A DNA stretch of 47,555 nt from an uncultured Pelagibacteraceae bacterium (GCA_902531175.1 CACADE010000009.1:1-47555), one strand, 5' to 3'; shown: positions 7,875 through 16,856, numbered from the stretch's first letter. Numbers and translations: made by a program. Notes: generated by a model not told the origin, from the letters alone.

Positions 7875-9113
7875 ATGAAAATAAAAAACATTTTAATTAC
7901 ATTTGTTTCTGCAATAGCATTATTATTTTCAACTTCAGTTGTGTCATTTGCAAAAGTTGTTGGAGATAAAATTATTTTAGGTGCTGCGATCTCTTTAACT
8001 GGTAAGTATTCATCTAATGGTGTTCATACTCAAAACGGCTATAACATGGCTGTTGACAGAATTAACAGCATGGGTGGAGTAAAAGTTGGAGGAAAAACTT
8101 ATAAGTTTGACATCATATATTATGATGATGAATCAAACCCAAAAAGAGCAGCTCAGCTTGCAGAAAGATTAATTTCACAAGATAAAGTAGAGTTCATGCT
8201 TGGGCCATATAGTTCAGGTTTGACAAAAGCGATTGCACCAGTAACAGAAAAATACGGTGTTCCAATGGTTGAGGCTAACGGTGCTTCTAGATCTTTGTTT
8301 ACAAAAGGTTACAAATATCTATTTGCAGTATTAGCACCAGCAAACTTATATCTTGATGTAGCAATAAGAACAGCTGTTGAATTAAATGGTGGTAAAGGTG
8401 TAAGAATTGCACAAGCTTTTGAGCAAGATGCATTCTCACAAGACGTAAGATTAGGTATTTTAGATGCTGCTAAAGAAACTGGATCTGAAATTATAATCGA
8501 CGACAAACTTCCAAAAGAACTTAATGATATGGCTGCTACTTTAGTTAAAGTAAAACAAATGAAGCCAGATGTATTGGTTGTTTCAGGTCATACAAAAGGA
8601 GCTTTAACAGCAATAAGACAAATTTCAGAAATGAAAGTTGATGTTCCAATGTTGGCAATGACACACTGTGATGCTGCAAAATTATCAAAGCAACATGGTA
8701 AAAATTCTCAATATGCATTATGCGCTTCACAATGGCATAAAACTTTAACTTACAAAGATGATTACTTTAAAGACGGTATGACATATGCAGCAGATTTTGA
8801 AAAAGAATTTGGCTATGACCCACCATATCAATCTGCAGAGTCTTCAGCTGCATTGTTAGTATTTAAAGATGCTTTTGAAAGAGCTAATACTTTTGATCAG
8901 AAAAAAGTAAGAGATGCTCTTGCTGCAACTAACATGCAAACATTCTATGGAAATATTAAATTTGCACCTGGTGGTCAAAATGTTGACAAACCAATGGTAC
9001 TTTTCCAAGTAATGTGTGATGATGCTGGTAAGTGTGAAAATAAAGTTGTTGCTCCATTAAAATGGGCTTCAGCTGAGTTAATACACCCAGTACCAAAGTG
9101 GTCTGAAAGATAA
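7875..9113 (+). CDS. LIV-type ABC transporter substrate-binding protein
   Basis: This is a 412-aa periplasmic binding protein of the branched-chain amino acid/amide/urea (Peripla_BP_6) class. A signal peptide runs to about residue 26 (SVVSFA, then KVVGDK). The mature start, IILGAAISLTGKYSSNG, is the usual first strand and ligand loop. GPYSSGLTKAIAPVTEKYGVPMVEANGAS is the typical hinge and ligand-site region. It heads an operon with permeases and ATPases (9176-12809) and is separated from them by an intrinsic terminator that should leave it the most abundant product. The ligand is unknown; a branched-chain or other hydrophobic amino acid is the default guess, supported by azlCD in the same cluster. 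Confidence 0.93.
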   Translation: MKIKNILITFVSAIALLFSTSVVSFAKVVGDKIILGAAISLTGKYSSNGVHTQNGYNMAVDRINSMGGVKVGGKTYKFDIIYYDDESNPKRAAQLAERLISQDKVEFMLGPYSSGLTKAIAPVTEKYGVPMVEANGASRSLFTKGYKYLFAVLAPANLYLDVAIRTAVELNGGKGVRIAQAFEQDAFSQDVRLGILDAAKETGSEIIIDDKLPKELNDMAATLVKVKQMKPDVLVVSGHTKGALTAIRQISEMKVDVPMLAMTHCDAAKLSKQHGKNSQYALCASQWHKTLTYKDDYFKDGMTYAADFEKEFGYDPPYQSAESSAALLVFKDAFERANTFDQKKVRDALAATNMQTFYGNIKFAPGGQNVDKPMVLFQVMCDDAGKCENKVVAPLKWASAELIHPVPKWSER

Positions 9114-9125
9114 AAAAAAATAATT

Positions 9126-9155
9126 AAGCCCCCTAGAAATAGGGGGCTTTTTTTT
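9126..9155 (+). terminator. intrinsic terminator inside the LIV operon
   Basis: AAGCCCCCTA (9126-9135), a GAAA tetraloop and TAGGGGGCTT (9140-9149) form a perfect 10-bp stem, followed by a T-run to 9155. It lies between the binding-protein gene and the first permease gene, so partial readthrough would set a high ratio of binding protein to membrane complex. Confidence 0.92.
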
Positions 9156-9175
9156 ATAGAAATCAAAATTAAATT

Positions 9176-10069
9176 ATGGATTTTTTAGTCTTCCAATATC
9201 CAATGATAACCATTCAAGCATGTCTTGATGGACTTTTACTTGGAATATTATTTGCATTAATTGCTTATGGAATGGCACTCCAATGGGGTGTTATGAATAT
9301 AATTAACATTGCACAGGGAGATCTTGTTATATTGGGTGGTTACATTGCATATTTTATGTATCTATATGGAATTCATCCAGCTTGGGGAGTAATTGTCTCT
9401 CCTATAATTATGTATTTTGTTGGTATTGCAATTTATAAATTAGTTATAAATAAAGTTGTAGACAGAGATCTCTTCATTTCAATATTAGCAACATTTGGAA
9501 TTAGTATTCTTTTCATGCAGTTAATGAACTTTGCATTTGGTGCAGATGTTGTATTGGCTAACTCAGGATATGGAACAACTATGTTATTCGATAACAATGT
9601 TGTTCTGCCAAACTCTAAAATATTTTCTGCTTTTATAAGTATTGTCTTTGCAATTTGTTTAGTAGTTTATATGAAAAGATCAAAATTAGGTCGTGCTATT
9701 AGGGCAACAGCTCAAAATGCAAGAGCAGCAAAGATTTTAGGTGTTGATACTGAAAAAGTTTATGCAGCAACCTTTGGAATAAATGCAGCATTATGTGGTG
9801 TAGCAGGAGCTTTAATTTCAATAACTTTTACAATTCATCCTTATATGGGATTACCATACACTATAAGATCATTTATGATTGTAATTGTTGCAGGATTAGG
9901 AAATTTACCTGGAGTAGCTATGTCAGGTATGGGATTAGGAATATTTGAAGAATTTGCAGATTACATTCTTGGTACTGAATTTAGAATTGGTTCAGTATTT
10001 TTATTATTAGTTTTAATTTTAGTTTACAGAAGATTTAAACTTTCAAGAAAGAGAGAGTATTTAAAGTGA
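9176..10069 (+). CDS. livH: LIV-type ABC transporter permease, LivH-like
   Basis: This is a 297-aa inner-membrane permease with eight or so hydrophobic segments. LivH-family signatures are ALQWGVMNIINIAQGDLVIL near residue 34, RAIRATAQNARAAKILGVD (the EAA-like loop that touches the ATPase), and AGLGNLPGVAMSG near the C-terminus. No Shine-Dalgarno is seen before the ATG. It follows the operon terminator by 20 bases and its stop overlaps the next small ORF by 4 bases (GTGA), which indicates translational coupling. Confidence 0.93.
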   Translation: MDFLVFQYPMITIQACLDGLLLGILFALIAYGMALQWGVMNIINIAQGDLVILGGYIAYFMYLYGIHPAWGVIVSPIIMYFVGIAIYKLVINKVVDRDLFISILATFGISILFMQLMNFAFGADVVLANSGYGTTMLFDNNVVLPNSKIFSAFISIVFAICLVVYMKRSKLGRAIRATAQNARAAKILGVDTEKVYAATFGINAALCGVAGALISITFTIHPYMGLPYTIRSFMIVIVAGLGNLPGVAMSGMGLGIFEEFADYILGTEFRIGSVFLLLVLILVYRRFKLSRKREYLK

Positions 10070-10248
10070 GAAAAGCTAAAATTAAAGACGATAACGGCAA
10101 ACTGATAGAAATAGATATTGAAAAGTTTAAAAAACATTTAGATGAATATCATTCAACAGGATCTAGTCTTCATGAAGAAAATGGACATTATTTTACAGTT
10201 GATAAAGATTTTAGAGATAAAATAGAGAATTTATATGAACAAAAATAG
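10066..10248 (+). CDS. 60-aa soluble protein of unknown function within the LIV operon
   Basis: I do not recognise this protein. It is charged and predicted soluble, rich in Lys, Glu and Asp, with a helical middle (IEKFKKHLDEYH) and a C-terminal helix. It has no signal or membrane segment. Its GTG start overlaps the livH stop (GTGA) and its end overlaps the livM start by 14 bases, so it is locked into the reading order of the permease genes. That arrangement supports a real gene, perhaps an assembly or regulatory factor of the transporter, but the function is unknown. Confidence 0.7.
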   Translation: MRKAKIKDDNGKLIEIDIEKFKKHLDEYHSTGSSLHEENGHYFTVDKDFRDKIENLYEQK

Positions 10249-11287
10249 TTGGATTTTGTACATAGGAATTTTGGTATTTGGTTTAGTTGCACCATTTATT
10301 TTTCCAGCTTTTAAAGTTCAATTATCAATTCTGTGTGTATTAATTGTTCTAGCAACTACTTGGAATATCCAAGGTGGTGAAATGGGCTATAATACATTTG
10401 GAAATATTTTATTTTATGGCTTGGGAATGTATCTTTGTGCATCCGTTCAAGTTGGTATGTTTTTTCCGTTAGCTGAGTGGACTGAAAGTGGTGGTGAAAA
10501 AACTTTCGTTCACACACCTTCACAATTCTTTCAAGGCATGGCAGCTGGTCTGGTAGTTGCAGCTGTTGTTCCTACAATTGTTGCAGGATTAATTGGTTAT
10601 GCAATTTTAGGATTAAGAGGTCATTACTTTGCAATTTGTACATTAGGTTTAGGAGTTGCAGCAGGAGAAATTTCTGGAGGTATTGAAATTATTGGAGCTG
10701 GACAGGGCTTTACCACCCCTCCTTTTCCAAACATAGGAGGTCTTGAGGCAAGAGGTGAATTTTTTTATTTTTTAAGTTTTGGAGCACTCGTACTAACTTT
10801 CATTGCTGTACGAGCAATTTACACAACAAGGTTTAGATTAATTCTGAATGCAATCAGAGATAATGAAGATAAAGCTGAAGCAATGGGAATTGAGACTATG
10901 AAATACAAAATAACTGGATGGATGATCTCAGCTTTCTTTTGTGGTCTTGCAGGTGGAATAATGGGAGGTTTAGTTGGTTATATCGACTCAACTGATGTTG
11001 CATTTGATGGAAGAGAAATGGGTGTATTTATGGTTTTAATGGCAATCCTTGGAGGTAAGGGAACTTTATGGGGCCCAATTATTGGTGCAACTTTATTTCA
11101 CTTTTTTAAAGAAGGTTTTTGGACATTCTTCCTTGGTTGGCAGTATGTTGCATTAGGAGTTTTAATTGTAGTGATAGTAATTTATTTCCCAGAGGGATTA
11201 ATGGGATGGTTAAGAGAAAAATATCCAGAAAGATTTGGTGAAGTTGTCGATGAAGCTGATCGAAAAGCACAGGTGGAATTAAAATGA
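10235..11287 (+). CDS. livM: LIV-type ABC transporter permease, LivM-like
   Basis: This is the second inner-membrane permease of the importer, 350 aa. It shows the LivM pattern: ATTWNIQGGEMGYNTFGNIL near residue 41, GLRGHYFAICTLGLGVAAGEI in the middle, and the cytoplasmic loop LNAIRDNEDKAEAMGIETMKYK that docks on the ATPase. The C-terminal YFPEGLMGWL is also typical. The start lies inside the upstream 60-aa ORF, and the stop overlaps livG by 4 bases (ATGA). Confidence 0.93.
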   Translation: MNKNSWILYIGILVFGLVAPFIFPAFKVQLSILCVLIVLATTWNIQGGEMGYNTFGNILFYGLGMYLCASVQVGMFFPLAEWTESGGEKTFVHTPSQFFQGMAAGLVVAAVVPTIVAGLIGYAILGLRGHYFAICTLGLGVAAGEISGGIEIIGAGQGFTTPPFPNIGGLEARGEFFYFLSFGALVLTFIAVRAIYTTRFRLILNAIRDNEDKAEAMGIETMKYKITGWMISAFFCGLAGGIMGGLVGYIDSTDVAFDGREMGVFMVLMAILGGKGTLWGPIIGATLFHFFKEGFWTFFLGWQYVALGVLIVVIVIYFPEGLMGWLREKYPERFGEVVDEADRKAQVELK

Positions 11288-12024
11288 GCATCTTAGAAGT
11301 CAACAATGTAAGTAAATCATTTGGTGGTGTTAAAGCTAACGTTGATATTTCGATGTCAGTTGAAAAAGGAAAGATAGTAGGACTTATAGGACCTAATGGA
11401 TCAGGAAAAACTACTTTATTTAATTCAATAGTTGGTACCTATCCAATAGATAATGGTTCAATTAAGTTTAATGGAAAAGAAGTATCAGAATTACCTGTCC
11501 CTGTGATAGCTAAACTTGGTTTATTAAGAACATTTCAGCAAACAAGGATATATGGAAAATTAAATTGTGTAGACAATATGCTTATCAGTCACAAAGGTAG
11601 TGATGAGAGTTTGTTTAAAATTTTCTCAAAAATTCCTAAAGAGCTTACGGAAAAGGCAGAAAATTTACTTAATTTTGTTGGCTTGTATCAAAAAAGAAAA
11701 CTTAGAGCTGGAGACTTATCTTTTGGTCAGCAAAAGTTATTAGAACTTGCAATGGCACTGATGAATGAACCAGAAATGCTACTATTAGATGAGCCAACAG
11801 CAGGTATTAATCCTACTTTAATTAATGGAATTATTGATAGACTAATCAAAGTTAATCAAGATTTTGGAATAACATTGCTTGTTATTGAGCACAATATGAG
11901 AGTAATTATGCAATTAGCTGAAGACATATTTTGTCTTGCTCATGGCAAAATGCTTGCAAATGGCACTCCAGATGAAATTAAAAATGATAAAAGAGTAGTA
12001 GATGCGTATTTGGGGGCTCAATAA
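11284..12024 (+). CDS. livG: LIV-type ABC transporter ATPase, LivG-like
   Basis: This 246-aa cytosolic ATPase powers the LIV importer. Walker A is GPNGSGKTT near residues 36-44, the signature is LSFGQQKLLELAMAL, Walker B is MLLLDEPTAGINP, and the switch His is in VIEHNM. The signature Gly-Gly is changed to FG (LSFGQ), as in some LivG proteins. It overlaps livM by 4 bases and livF by one base (TAATG). Confidence 0.94.
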   Translation: MSILEVNNVSKSFGGVKANVDISMSVEKGKIVGLIGPNGSGKTTLFNSIVGTYPIDNGSIKFNGKEVSELPVPVIAKLGLLRTFQQTRIYGKLNCVDNMLISHKGSDESLFKIFSKIPKELTEKAENLLNFVGLYQKRKLRAGDLSFGQQKLLELAMALMNEPEMLLLDEPTAGINPTLINGIIDRLIKVNQDFGITLLVIEHNMRVIMQLAEDIFCLAHGKMLANGTPDEIKNDKRVVDAYLGAQ

Positions 12025-12809
12025 TGTCTAATCAATATGAAGTTTTAGGAAAAGCACCTGGTGCAGAAGATTTAAAAAATTTATCTTCAGAAGATATTCA
12101 TTTAACAATAAAAAATTTGAATGCTGGATATGGTAAAATGGAGATTTTACATAATTTTGATTTATTTGTAAGCAAAGCACAATCATTATGTTTAATTGGT
12201 CCTAATGGAGCAGGTAAATCAACAATACTTCATTCTATATATGGATTTACAAATATTTTTTCTGGTAAAATAGAAATTGATGGAAAAGAAATAACAAATT
12301 TGACTCCAGCTGAAAAATTAAAGTCAGTTGGTATAGCTTATATTCTGCAAGATAATTCAGTTTTTCCAGATATGACTGTTGAAGAAAATTTGTTAATGGG
12401 TGGTTTTATCAAAGATAAAACAGAAGAATCATATCAAGAGGCAGAAAAGATTTTAGATAAATATGAAAGATTAAGGAACAGAAGAAATCAACCAGCAAAA
12501 GTTTTATCAGGTGGCGAAAGGAGATTACTAGAAATATCTAGAGCTTTAGTAATGAAGCCTTCAGTTCTTTTAGTTGATGAGCCTTCTATTGGATTAGAGC
12601 CGAGATATATTGATATGGTATTTGAAATTTTGGGAGACTTACAAAAAAATGAAAAAAAAACAATTATTCTAGTTGAGCAAAATGCCAAAAAAGGTTTAGA
12701 GTTTTCTGATATTGGATATGTATTAGTATCCGGCCAAACTGCTATAGCAGGAAGAGGTGATGATTTACTTAAAAATGATGATGTTGGACGTCTATTTCTA
12801 GGCGGATGA
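12024..12809 (+). CDS. livF: LIV-type ABC transporter ATPase, LivF-like
   Basis: This is the second ATPase of the importer, 261 aa. Walker A is GPNGAGKST, the signature is LSGGERRLLEISRAL, Walker B is VLLVDEPSIGLEP, and the Q residue before the downstream Glu (VEQNAK) is in place. It carries an N-terminal extension of about 25 residues before the first strand compared with a minimal LivF. It overlaps livG by one base and azlC by four (ATGA). Confidence 0.94.
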   Translation: MSNQYEVLGKAPGAEDLKNLSSEDIHLTIKNLNAGYGKMEILHNFDLFVSKAQSLCLIGPNGAGKSTILHSIYGFTNIFSGKIEIDGKEITNLTPAEKLKSVGIAYILQDNSVFPDMTVEENLLMGGFIKDKTEESYQEAEKILDKYERLRNRRNQPAKVLSGGERRLLEISRALVMKPSVLLVDEPSIGLEPRYIDMVFEILGDLQKNEKKTIILVEQNAKKGLEFSDIGYVLVSGQTAIAGRGDDLLKNDDVGRLFLGG

Positions 12810-13510
12810 TTAATTCAAAATATTTTTTCAAAGGAATTCTTTGTGCAAAAGAATTCGATAGCCCTGCAATTGCTCTAGGTTTAAGCTTTTTAGCAATAGG
12901 TGCATTACTAAAAAATTTAGGTTTTACAATTCAAGAAAGTATTTTTTCTACTTTTTTAACTTATGCATTACCTGGCTCACTTGTGATGGCAGAATCGATT
13001 TTGATTGGCGTTTCGTTACTTAATTTATTTTTTGCAGTTTGGTTAGTTAATGCAAGATTGTATCCGATGACTGTATCTTTAATGCCATTGTTAAAGCACC
13101 AAAGTCAACCAAGATGGAAGTATTATTTATCCTGTCATTTTGTTGCGGTATCTTCGTGGTTAATTCTTAAAAATAATTATAAAGATATTGAAAAAAAATA
13201 TAGAGTCGATTTTTGGATAGGAATTGGAACTGCAACTTGGTTGATAGCAATTTTTTCAACTATCTTAGGTTATTACTCTGCTGATTTCTTAAATAGAGAA
13301 ATGATGATTGGATTAGCTATAATTAATCCAATTTATTTTACTTGCACAATGATAGGAGTGATGAAGTCTATACAATTAAATGTTTCAATAATTTTAGGAG
13401 CTATCTTAGGACCTTTATTTTATTTTATTAGTCCTGATTGGTGTGTTTTGATTGGTGGATTTGTAGCTGGAACTGTTGCTTTTGTAATAGGGGAGAAAAA
13501 TGTCAGCTAA
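12806..13510 (+). CDS. azlC: AzlC family branched-chain amino acid exporter subunit
   Basis: This 234-aa integral membrane protein has the AzlC pattern: an N-terminal half with FLAIGALLKNLGFTIQESIFSTFLTYALPGSL and the conserved VNARLYPMTVSLMPLL segment near residue 90. AzlC works with the small AzlD subunit to export branched-chain amino acids. It overlaps the LIV ATPase gene by 4 bases and azlD by 11, so importer and exporter are in one transcription unit. Confidence 0.9.
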   Translation: MINSKYFFKGILCAKEFDSPAIALGLSFLAIGALLKNLGFTIQESIFSTFLTYALPGSLVMAESILIGVSLLNLFFAVWLVNARLYPMTVSLMPLLKHQSQPRWKYYLSCHFVAVSSWLILKNNYKDIEKKYRVDFWIGIGTATWLIAIFSTILGYYSADFLNREMMIGLAIINPIYFTCTMIGVMKSIQLNVSIILGAILGPLFYFISPDWCVLIGGFVAGTVAFVIGEKNVS

Positions 13511-13826
13511 TATTGTTTTAATAATAGTTATTACATCCTTAGCAACTTATATCTCAAGGTTTTTAGGAGCTTTTACTTCTGAAATAATAGATGAAAATAC
13601 TAAAATATATAGGTGGTTTAATTATTTAGCCTATTCGACATTGGCGGCTTTAATTTCTAGAATGATAATATTTCCAGCTGGTGCACTTTCTGACAGTAAT
13701 TACTTGTCCAGATTTATTGTTGTACTTTTAGCAATAATAATTTTTAAATTAACTAGAAATAATTTAGTTTACCCAACTTTATTCTCTGCTATCATTATGT
13801 TTTTATTAAGTAGCTTTACGATATAA
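13500..13826 (+). CDS. azlD: AzlD family small membrane subunit
   Basis: This 108-aa protein has four hydrophobic segments and is the partner of AzlC. ITSLATYISRFLGAF near the N-terminus is the usual family motif (T-Y-x-x-R), and YLAYSTLAALISRMI is the second conserved helix. The start overlaps azlC by 11 bases. The next gene begins immediately at the following base. Confidence 0.88.
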   Translation: MSANIVLIIVITSLATYISRFLGAFTSEIIDENTKIYRWFNYLAYSTLAALISRMIIFPAGALSDSNYLSRFIVVLLAIIIFKLTRNNLVYPTLFSAIIMFLLSSFTI

Positions 13827-14333
13827 ATGAAAAAAATTATTTTACTATTGTTCATAATCTTAATACCAGGTATTTCACAAGCAGCATGTGATGATCCTTT
13901 AACTGATGGAGTTGATTATACTAACTGTAGATTTTCAGATGGACAAGATTTGCAAGGTAGTTATTTGCCTAACTCAAACTTATCATTCGCAAGTTTTATA
14001 CAAGTAAATTTTGATAAAAGTATTATGATGACTTCTAACTTGTCATTTGGAACTTTTCCAGAATCAACATTTGTTAGAGCTAACTTATATGAGTCAACTC
14101 TAGTTGGTGGAAATTTCGAAAAAGCTAACTTTACAGGAGCCAATATGACAAGAGTTGATTTTATGGGCTCAACATTGATTGAAGCAAATTTTCAAAATGC
14201 AAATTTAATGGAAGCTAATTTTACTTCATCGAATATGACCAATGCTAATTTTGATGGAGCAAATTTAATTGGCGCAACATGGACTAATGGTGAAACATGT
14301 GGACCAAATTCAATTGGAGTTTGTAACAAATAA
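13827..14333 (+). CDS. secreted pentapeptide-repeat protein
   Basis: This is a 168-aa protein with a signal peptide (MKKIILLLFIILIPGISQAA) followed by tandem A(N/D)LxX/A-N-F pentapeptide repeats, such as RANLYESTL, KANFTGANM, EANFQNANL and NANFDGANL. These fold as a right-handed quadrilateral beta helix. Four cysteines, two at each end, may cap the helix by disulphides. The location would be periplasmic or outer-membrane associated. It directly follows azlD without a gap. The function of such exported solenoids is unknown. Confidence 0.85.
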   Translation: MKKIILLLFIILIPGISQAACDDPLTDGVDYTNCRFSDGQDLQGSYLPNSNLSFASFIQVNFDKSIMMTSNLSFGTFPESTFVRANLYESTLVGGNFEKANFTGANMTRVDFMGSTLIEANFQNANLMEANFTSSNMTNANFDGANLIGATWTNGETCGPNSIGVCNK

Positions 14334-14338
14334 TTATA

Positions 14339-15259
14339 ATGGATAGCTTAGATACTATTCAAGGGTTTGATATTTCATTTAGTGATTATTCCAAAAGAAT
14401 AATCAATATTAAAATTGAAGATGAAATTATAGATAAACTAATATTTCCTTTTAAAAAATTTGATATTACAGCTCTTGAATACAAACCTTTTACTAGATTT
14501 ACACTTGCAAAATCTTTAGATGATTCAACGGGTGGAAAGCTAGGAAAATTTATAAACTCTATATTAAGAGATAGAGACACAGGTTGTTTCATTATAGGAC
14601 CTAAAAATAAATCCAAAAAAATTGATAACAATTTTCTTATTAAACTATCAACAGCTGTAACACACTTACTAGGTAATCCAAATTTTGATTCAATGGCTGG
14701 AAAATATTATGCGAGATTTCATGTTAAACATGAGGACAATAGCGACTCATATCTTAGAAAAGCATATACTAATATGGATCTTCATACTGATGGAACTTAC
14801 GTTAAAGAAAAAACTGATTGGTTATTAATGTTAAAAATGGAGGAAGAAAATGTTCAAGGAGGTGAAACTGCAATGTTACACCTTGATGATTGGGAACATT
14901 TAGATAGCTTAACTAATGATAAAGTTGGAAAACAAAACTTTATATGGGGTTCTCCAAAAAGTAAAAATGTTGATTACAAGGTGGAACATCCTGTTTTTTC
15001 AGAAGACGAAAATGGAAAACCACAAATTTCTTACATAGACCAATTTCCTGAGCCCAAAAATATGGAACAAGGATTATTTCTACAAAAATTATCAGACTCT
15101 TTAGAAGGAAGTCAAAAAAAGATTGTAATGCCTTTACCAGTTGGCTTTTCAGTAGTTGCAAATAACTATTTCTGGCTTCATGGTAGAAAACCATTTGTAG
15201 AAAATAAAAAATTATCAAGAGAATTACTAAGAATTAGAGGTTCTTTTTTTACTAATTAA
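14339..15259 (+). CDS. glaH: glutarate 2-hydroxylase (CsiD/GlaH) family Fe(II)/2-oxoglutarate oxygenase
   Basis: The family converts glutarate to L-2-hydroxyglutarate with 2-oxoglutarate and O2, in the lysine-to-succinate route. This 306-aa protein shows the iron facial triad as His149 and Asp151 (DLHTDGTY) and His281 (FWLHGRKPF). The 2-oxoglutarate-binding Arg is probably among the C-terminal Arg residues (LLRIRGSF). The segment TDWLLMLKMEEENVQGGET and the HLDDWEHLDSL block are characteristic of CsiD. No lhgO or gabDT genes lie nearby; instead a ProC-like reductase and a LIV-type transporter follow. A related short-chain dicarboxylate or amino-acid substrate is possible. Confidence 0.82.
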   Translation: MDSLDTIQGFDISFSDYSKRIINIKIEDEIIDKLIFPFKKFDITALEYKPFTRFTLAKSLDDSTGGKLGKFINSILRDRDTGCFIIGPKNKSKKIDNNFLIKLSTAVTHLLGNPNFDSMAGKYYARFHVKHEDNSDSYLRKAYTNMDLHTDGTYVKEKTDWLLMLKMEEENVQGGETAMLHLDDWEHLDSLTNDKVGKQNFIWGSPKSKNVDYKVEHPVFSEDENGKPQISYIDQFPEPKNMEQGLFLQKLSDSLEGSQKKIVMPLPVGFSVVANNYFWLHGRKPFVENKKLSRELLRIRGSFFTN

Positions 15260-15267
15260 TTAATTTT

Positions 15268-15283
15268 AGTGATAATAATCACT
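15268..15283. repeat. small inverted repeat between glaH and the ProC-like gene
   Basis: AGTGAT, AATA and ATCACT form a 6-bp stem with a 4-base loop. It lies 9 bases after glaH and 9 bases before the next ATG. It has no T-run, so it is not a normal terminator; it could be an operator or a small mRNA hairpin. Confidence 0.35.
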
Positions 15284-15292
15284 TAGTTTATC

Positions 15293-16066
15293 ATGAAAAT
15301 CGGATTTATTGGTACAGGACATATCTCGAAATCAGTAATCAATGGAATACTGGGATCAAAATTAAAAATTAATAAAATAATTGTTTCAAAGAGAAATTCA
15401 AAAATTTCAAGTGAACTTAAAAGAAAAAGTAAAAAGATAAAAATATCTGCTGATAATCAGGATATTATAAATCAATCAAATTGGGTTTTTTTAGCAGTAA
15501 CACCAACGATTGGAAAAATTATTCTTCCAAAATTAAAATTTAAAAAAGGTCAAACAATAATAAGTTTTATATCAACTATAAAAATGACTGAATTAAAAAA
15601 ATATATTAAAGTTAAAACCAAGATTATTAGAGCAATTCCTTTACCTCCAATTTCTCTTAGAAAAGGACCGGTACCAATTTTTCCACCAGATAAACAAGTT
15701 AGAAATTTTTTTAATAAGCTTGGCACATCTGTTGAAATAAAAAATGAAAACCTATCACTAAATTTTTGGTCAACTTCATCAATGATGGCACCATTTTATG
15801 AATTACTACAAACTCTGAGTGAATGGTTAGTAAAAAAGGGAATTAATAGAAGCGACTCTCAAAAGTATATTACCTCGTTATTTATTGCTTTATCTGAAGA
15901 TGCAAAAATTAATTCAAATAAAGATTTAAAAGTCCTTGTTAAAAATTCACAAACCCCAAAAGGTTTAAATGAACAAGCTGTTAAAGAATTAAGAAAACTT
16001 GGATTTTATAAATCTCTGAATAGAACAGCAAATAGCGTCTTGAATAGATTAAAAAAAAGTAAGTAA
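15293..16066 (+). CDS. ProC-like NADP-dependent reductase
   Basis: This 257-aa protein belongs to the pyrroline-5-carboxylate reductase family, which reduces P5C to proline or acts on other cyclic imines. The N-terminal NADP-binding motif is KIGFIGTGHISKSVI. The C-terminal dimerisation domain is recognisable but divergent, with RAIPLPPISLRKGPVPIF in place of the usual RxMPN-x-P-x-xxxxG. The departure from RxMPN suggests a substrate other than P5C. The gene sits between glaH and the second LIV-type transporter, so a role in catabolism of the imported amino acid is plausible. Confidence 0.72.
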   Translation: MKIGFIGTGHISKSVINGILGSKLKINKIIVSKRNSKISSELKRKSKKIKISADNQDIINQSNWVFLAVTPTIGKIILPKLKFKKGQTIISFISTIKMTELKKYIKVKTKIIRAIPLPPISLRKGPVPIFPPDKQVRNFFNKLGTSVEIKNENLSLNFWSTSSMMAPFYELLQTLSEWLVKKGINRSDSQKYITSLFIALSEDAKINSNKDLKVLVKNSQTPKGLNEQAVKELRKLGFYKSLNRTANSVLNRLKKSK

Positions 16067-16067
16067 A

Positions 16068-16856
16068 ATGTCTGACAATATCTTACAGGTAAATAATCTT
16101 ACAAAATTATTCGGAGGACTAGCAGCAGTATCAAATTGCTCATTAAATATTAGATCGGGTTCAATAACTGGAATAATTGGCCCAAACGGTTCAGGGAAAA
16201 CAACATTATTTAATTTAATAGCTGGAAATTTAAAATCTAATGATGGAGAGGTAATATTTAATGATGAAAATATTACTGATGTACCATCACATGAGTTATT
16301 TGGCAGAGGATTATTAAGAACTTTTCAGATTGCACATGAATTTTCAAACTTAACAGTTTTAGAAAACTTAATGATGGTGCCTTCAAATCAAAGCGGAGAA
16401 AATTTATTAAATGCACTTATTAAACCAGGACTAGTTAAAAAAGAGGAAAAAGTTATTAGAGAAAAAGCCTATGAAGTTGTAGATTTTCTTAATTTAACAC
16501 ATTTAGCAAATGAAAGGGCAGGAAATCTTTCAGGAGGTCAAAAAAAATTATTAGAATTAGGAAGAACTATGATGGTTGATGCAAAATTGGTTTTACTTGA
16601 TGAAGTGGGAGCGGGAGTTAATCGAACACTTTTAAAAGATCTAGGAACTGCAATATTAAAATTGAATAAAGAAAAAAATTACACTTTTTGTATGATAGAG
16701 CATGATATGGATTTTATAAGCAGAATGTGTGATCCAGTAATAGTAATGGCAGATGGTTCAGTTTTATTTGAAGGAACATCTGATGAAGTGAAAAAAAACG
16801 AAAAAGTAATTGAGAGCTATCTTGGAAAGTCAAACTTAACAAAAAAAGAAAATTAA
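16068..16856 (+). CDS. livG: second LIV-type ABC transporter ATPase, LivG-like
   Basis: This is a 262-aa ATPase. Walker A is GPNGSGKTT near residue 38, the signature is LSGGQKKLLELGRTM, and Walker B is LVLLDEVGAGVN. The normal Pro of DEP is replaced (DEVGAG), a change also seen in urea/amide-type LivG proteins. The switch His is in MIEHDMDF. It starts two bases after the ProC-like stop and overlaps the next ATPase gene by one base (TAATG). Confidence 0.93.
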   Translation: MSDNILQVNNLTKLFGGLAAVSNCSLNIRSGSITGIIGPNGSGKTTLFNLIAGNLKSNDGEVIFNDENITDVPSHELFGRGLLRTFQIAHEFSNLTVLENLMMVPSNQSGENLLNALIKPGLVKKEEKVIREKAYEVVDFLNLTHLANERAGNLSGGQKKLLELGRTMMVDAKLVLLDEVGAGVNRTLLKDLGTAILKLNKEKNYTFCMIEHDMDFISRMCDPVIVMADGSVLFEGTSDEVKKNEKVIESYLGKSNLTKKEN

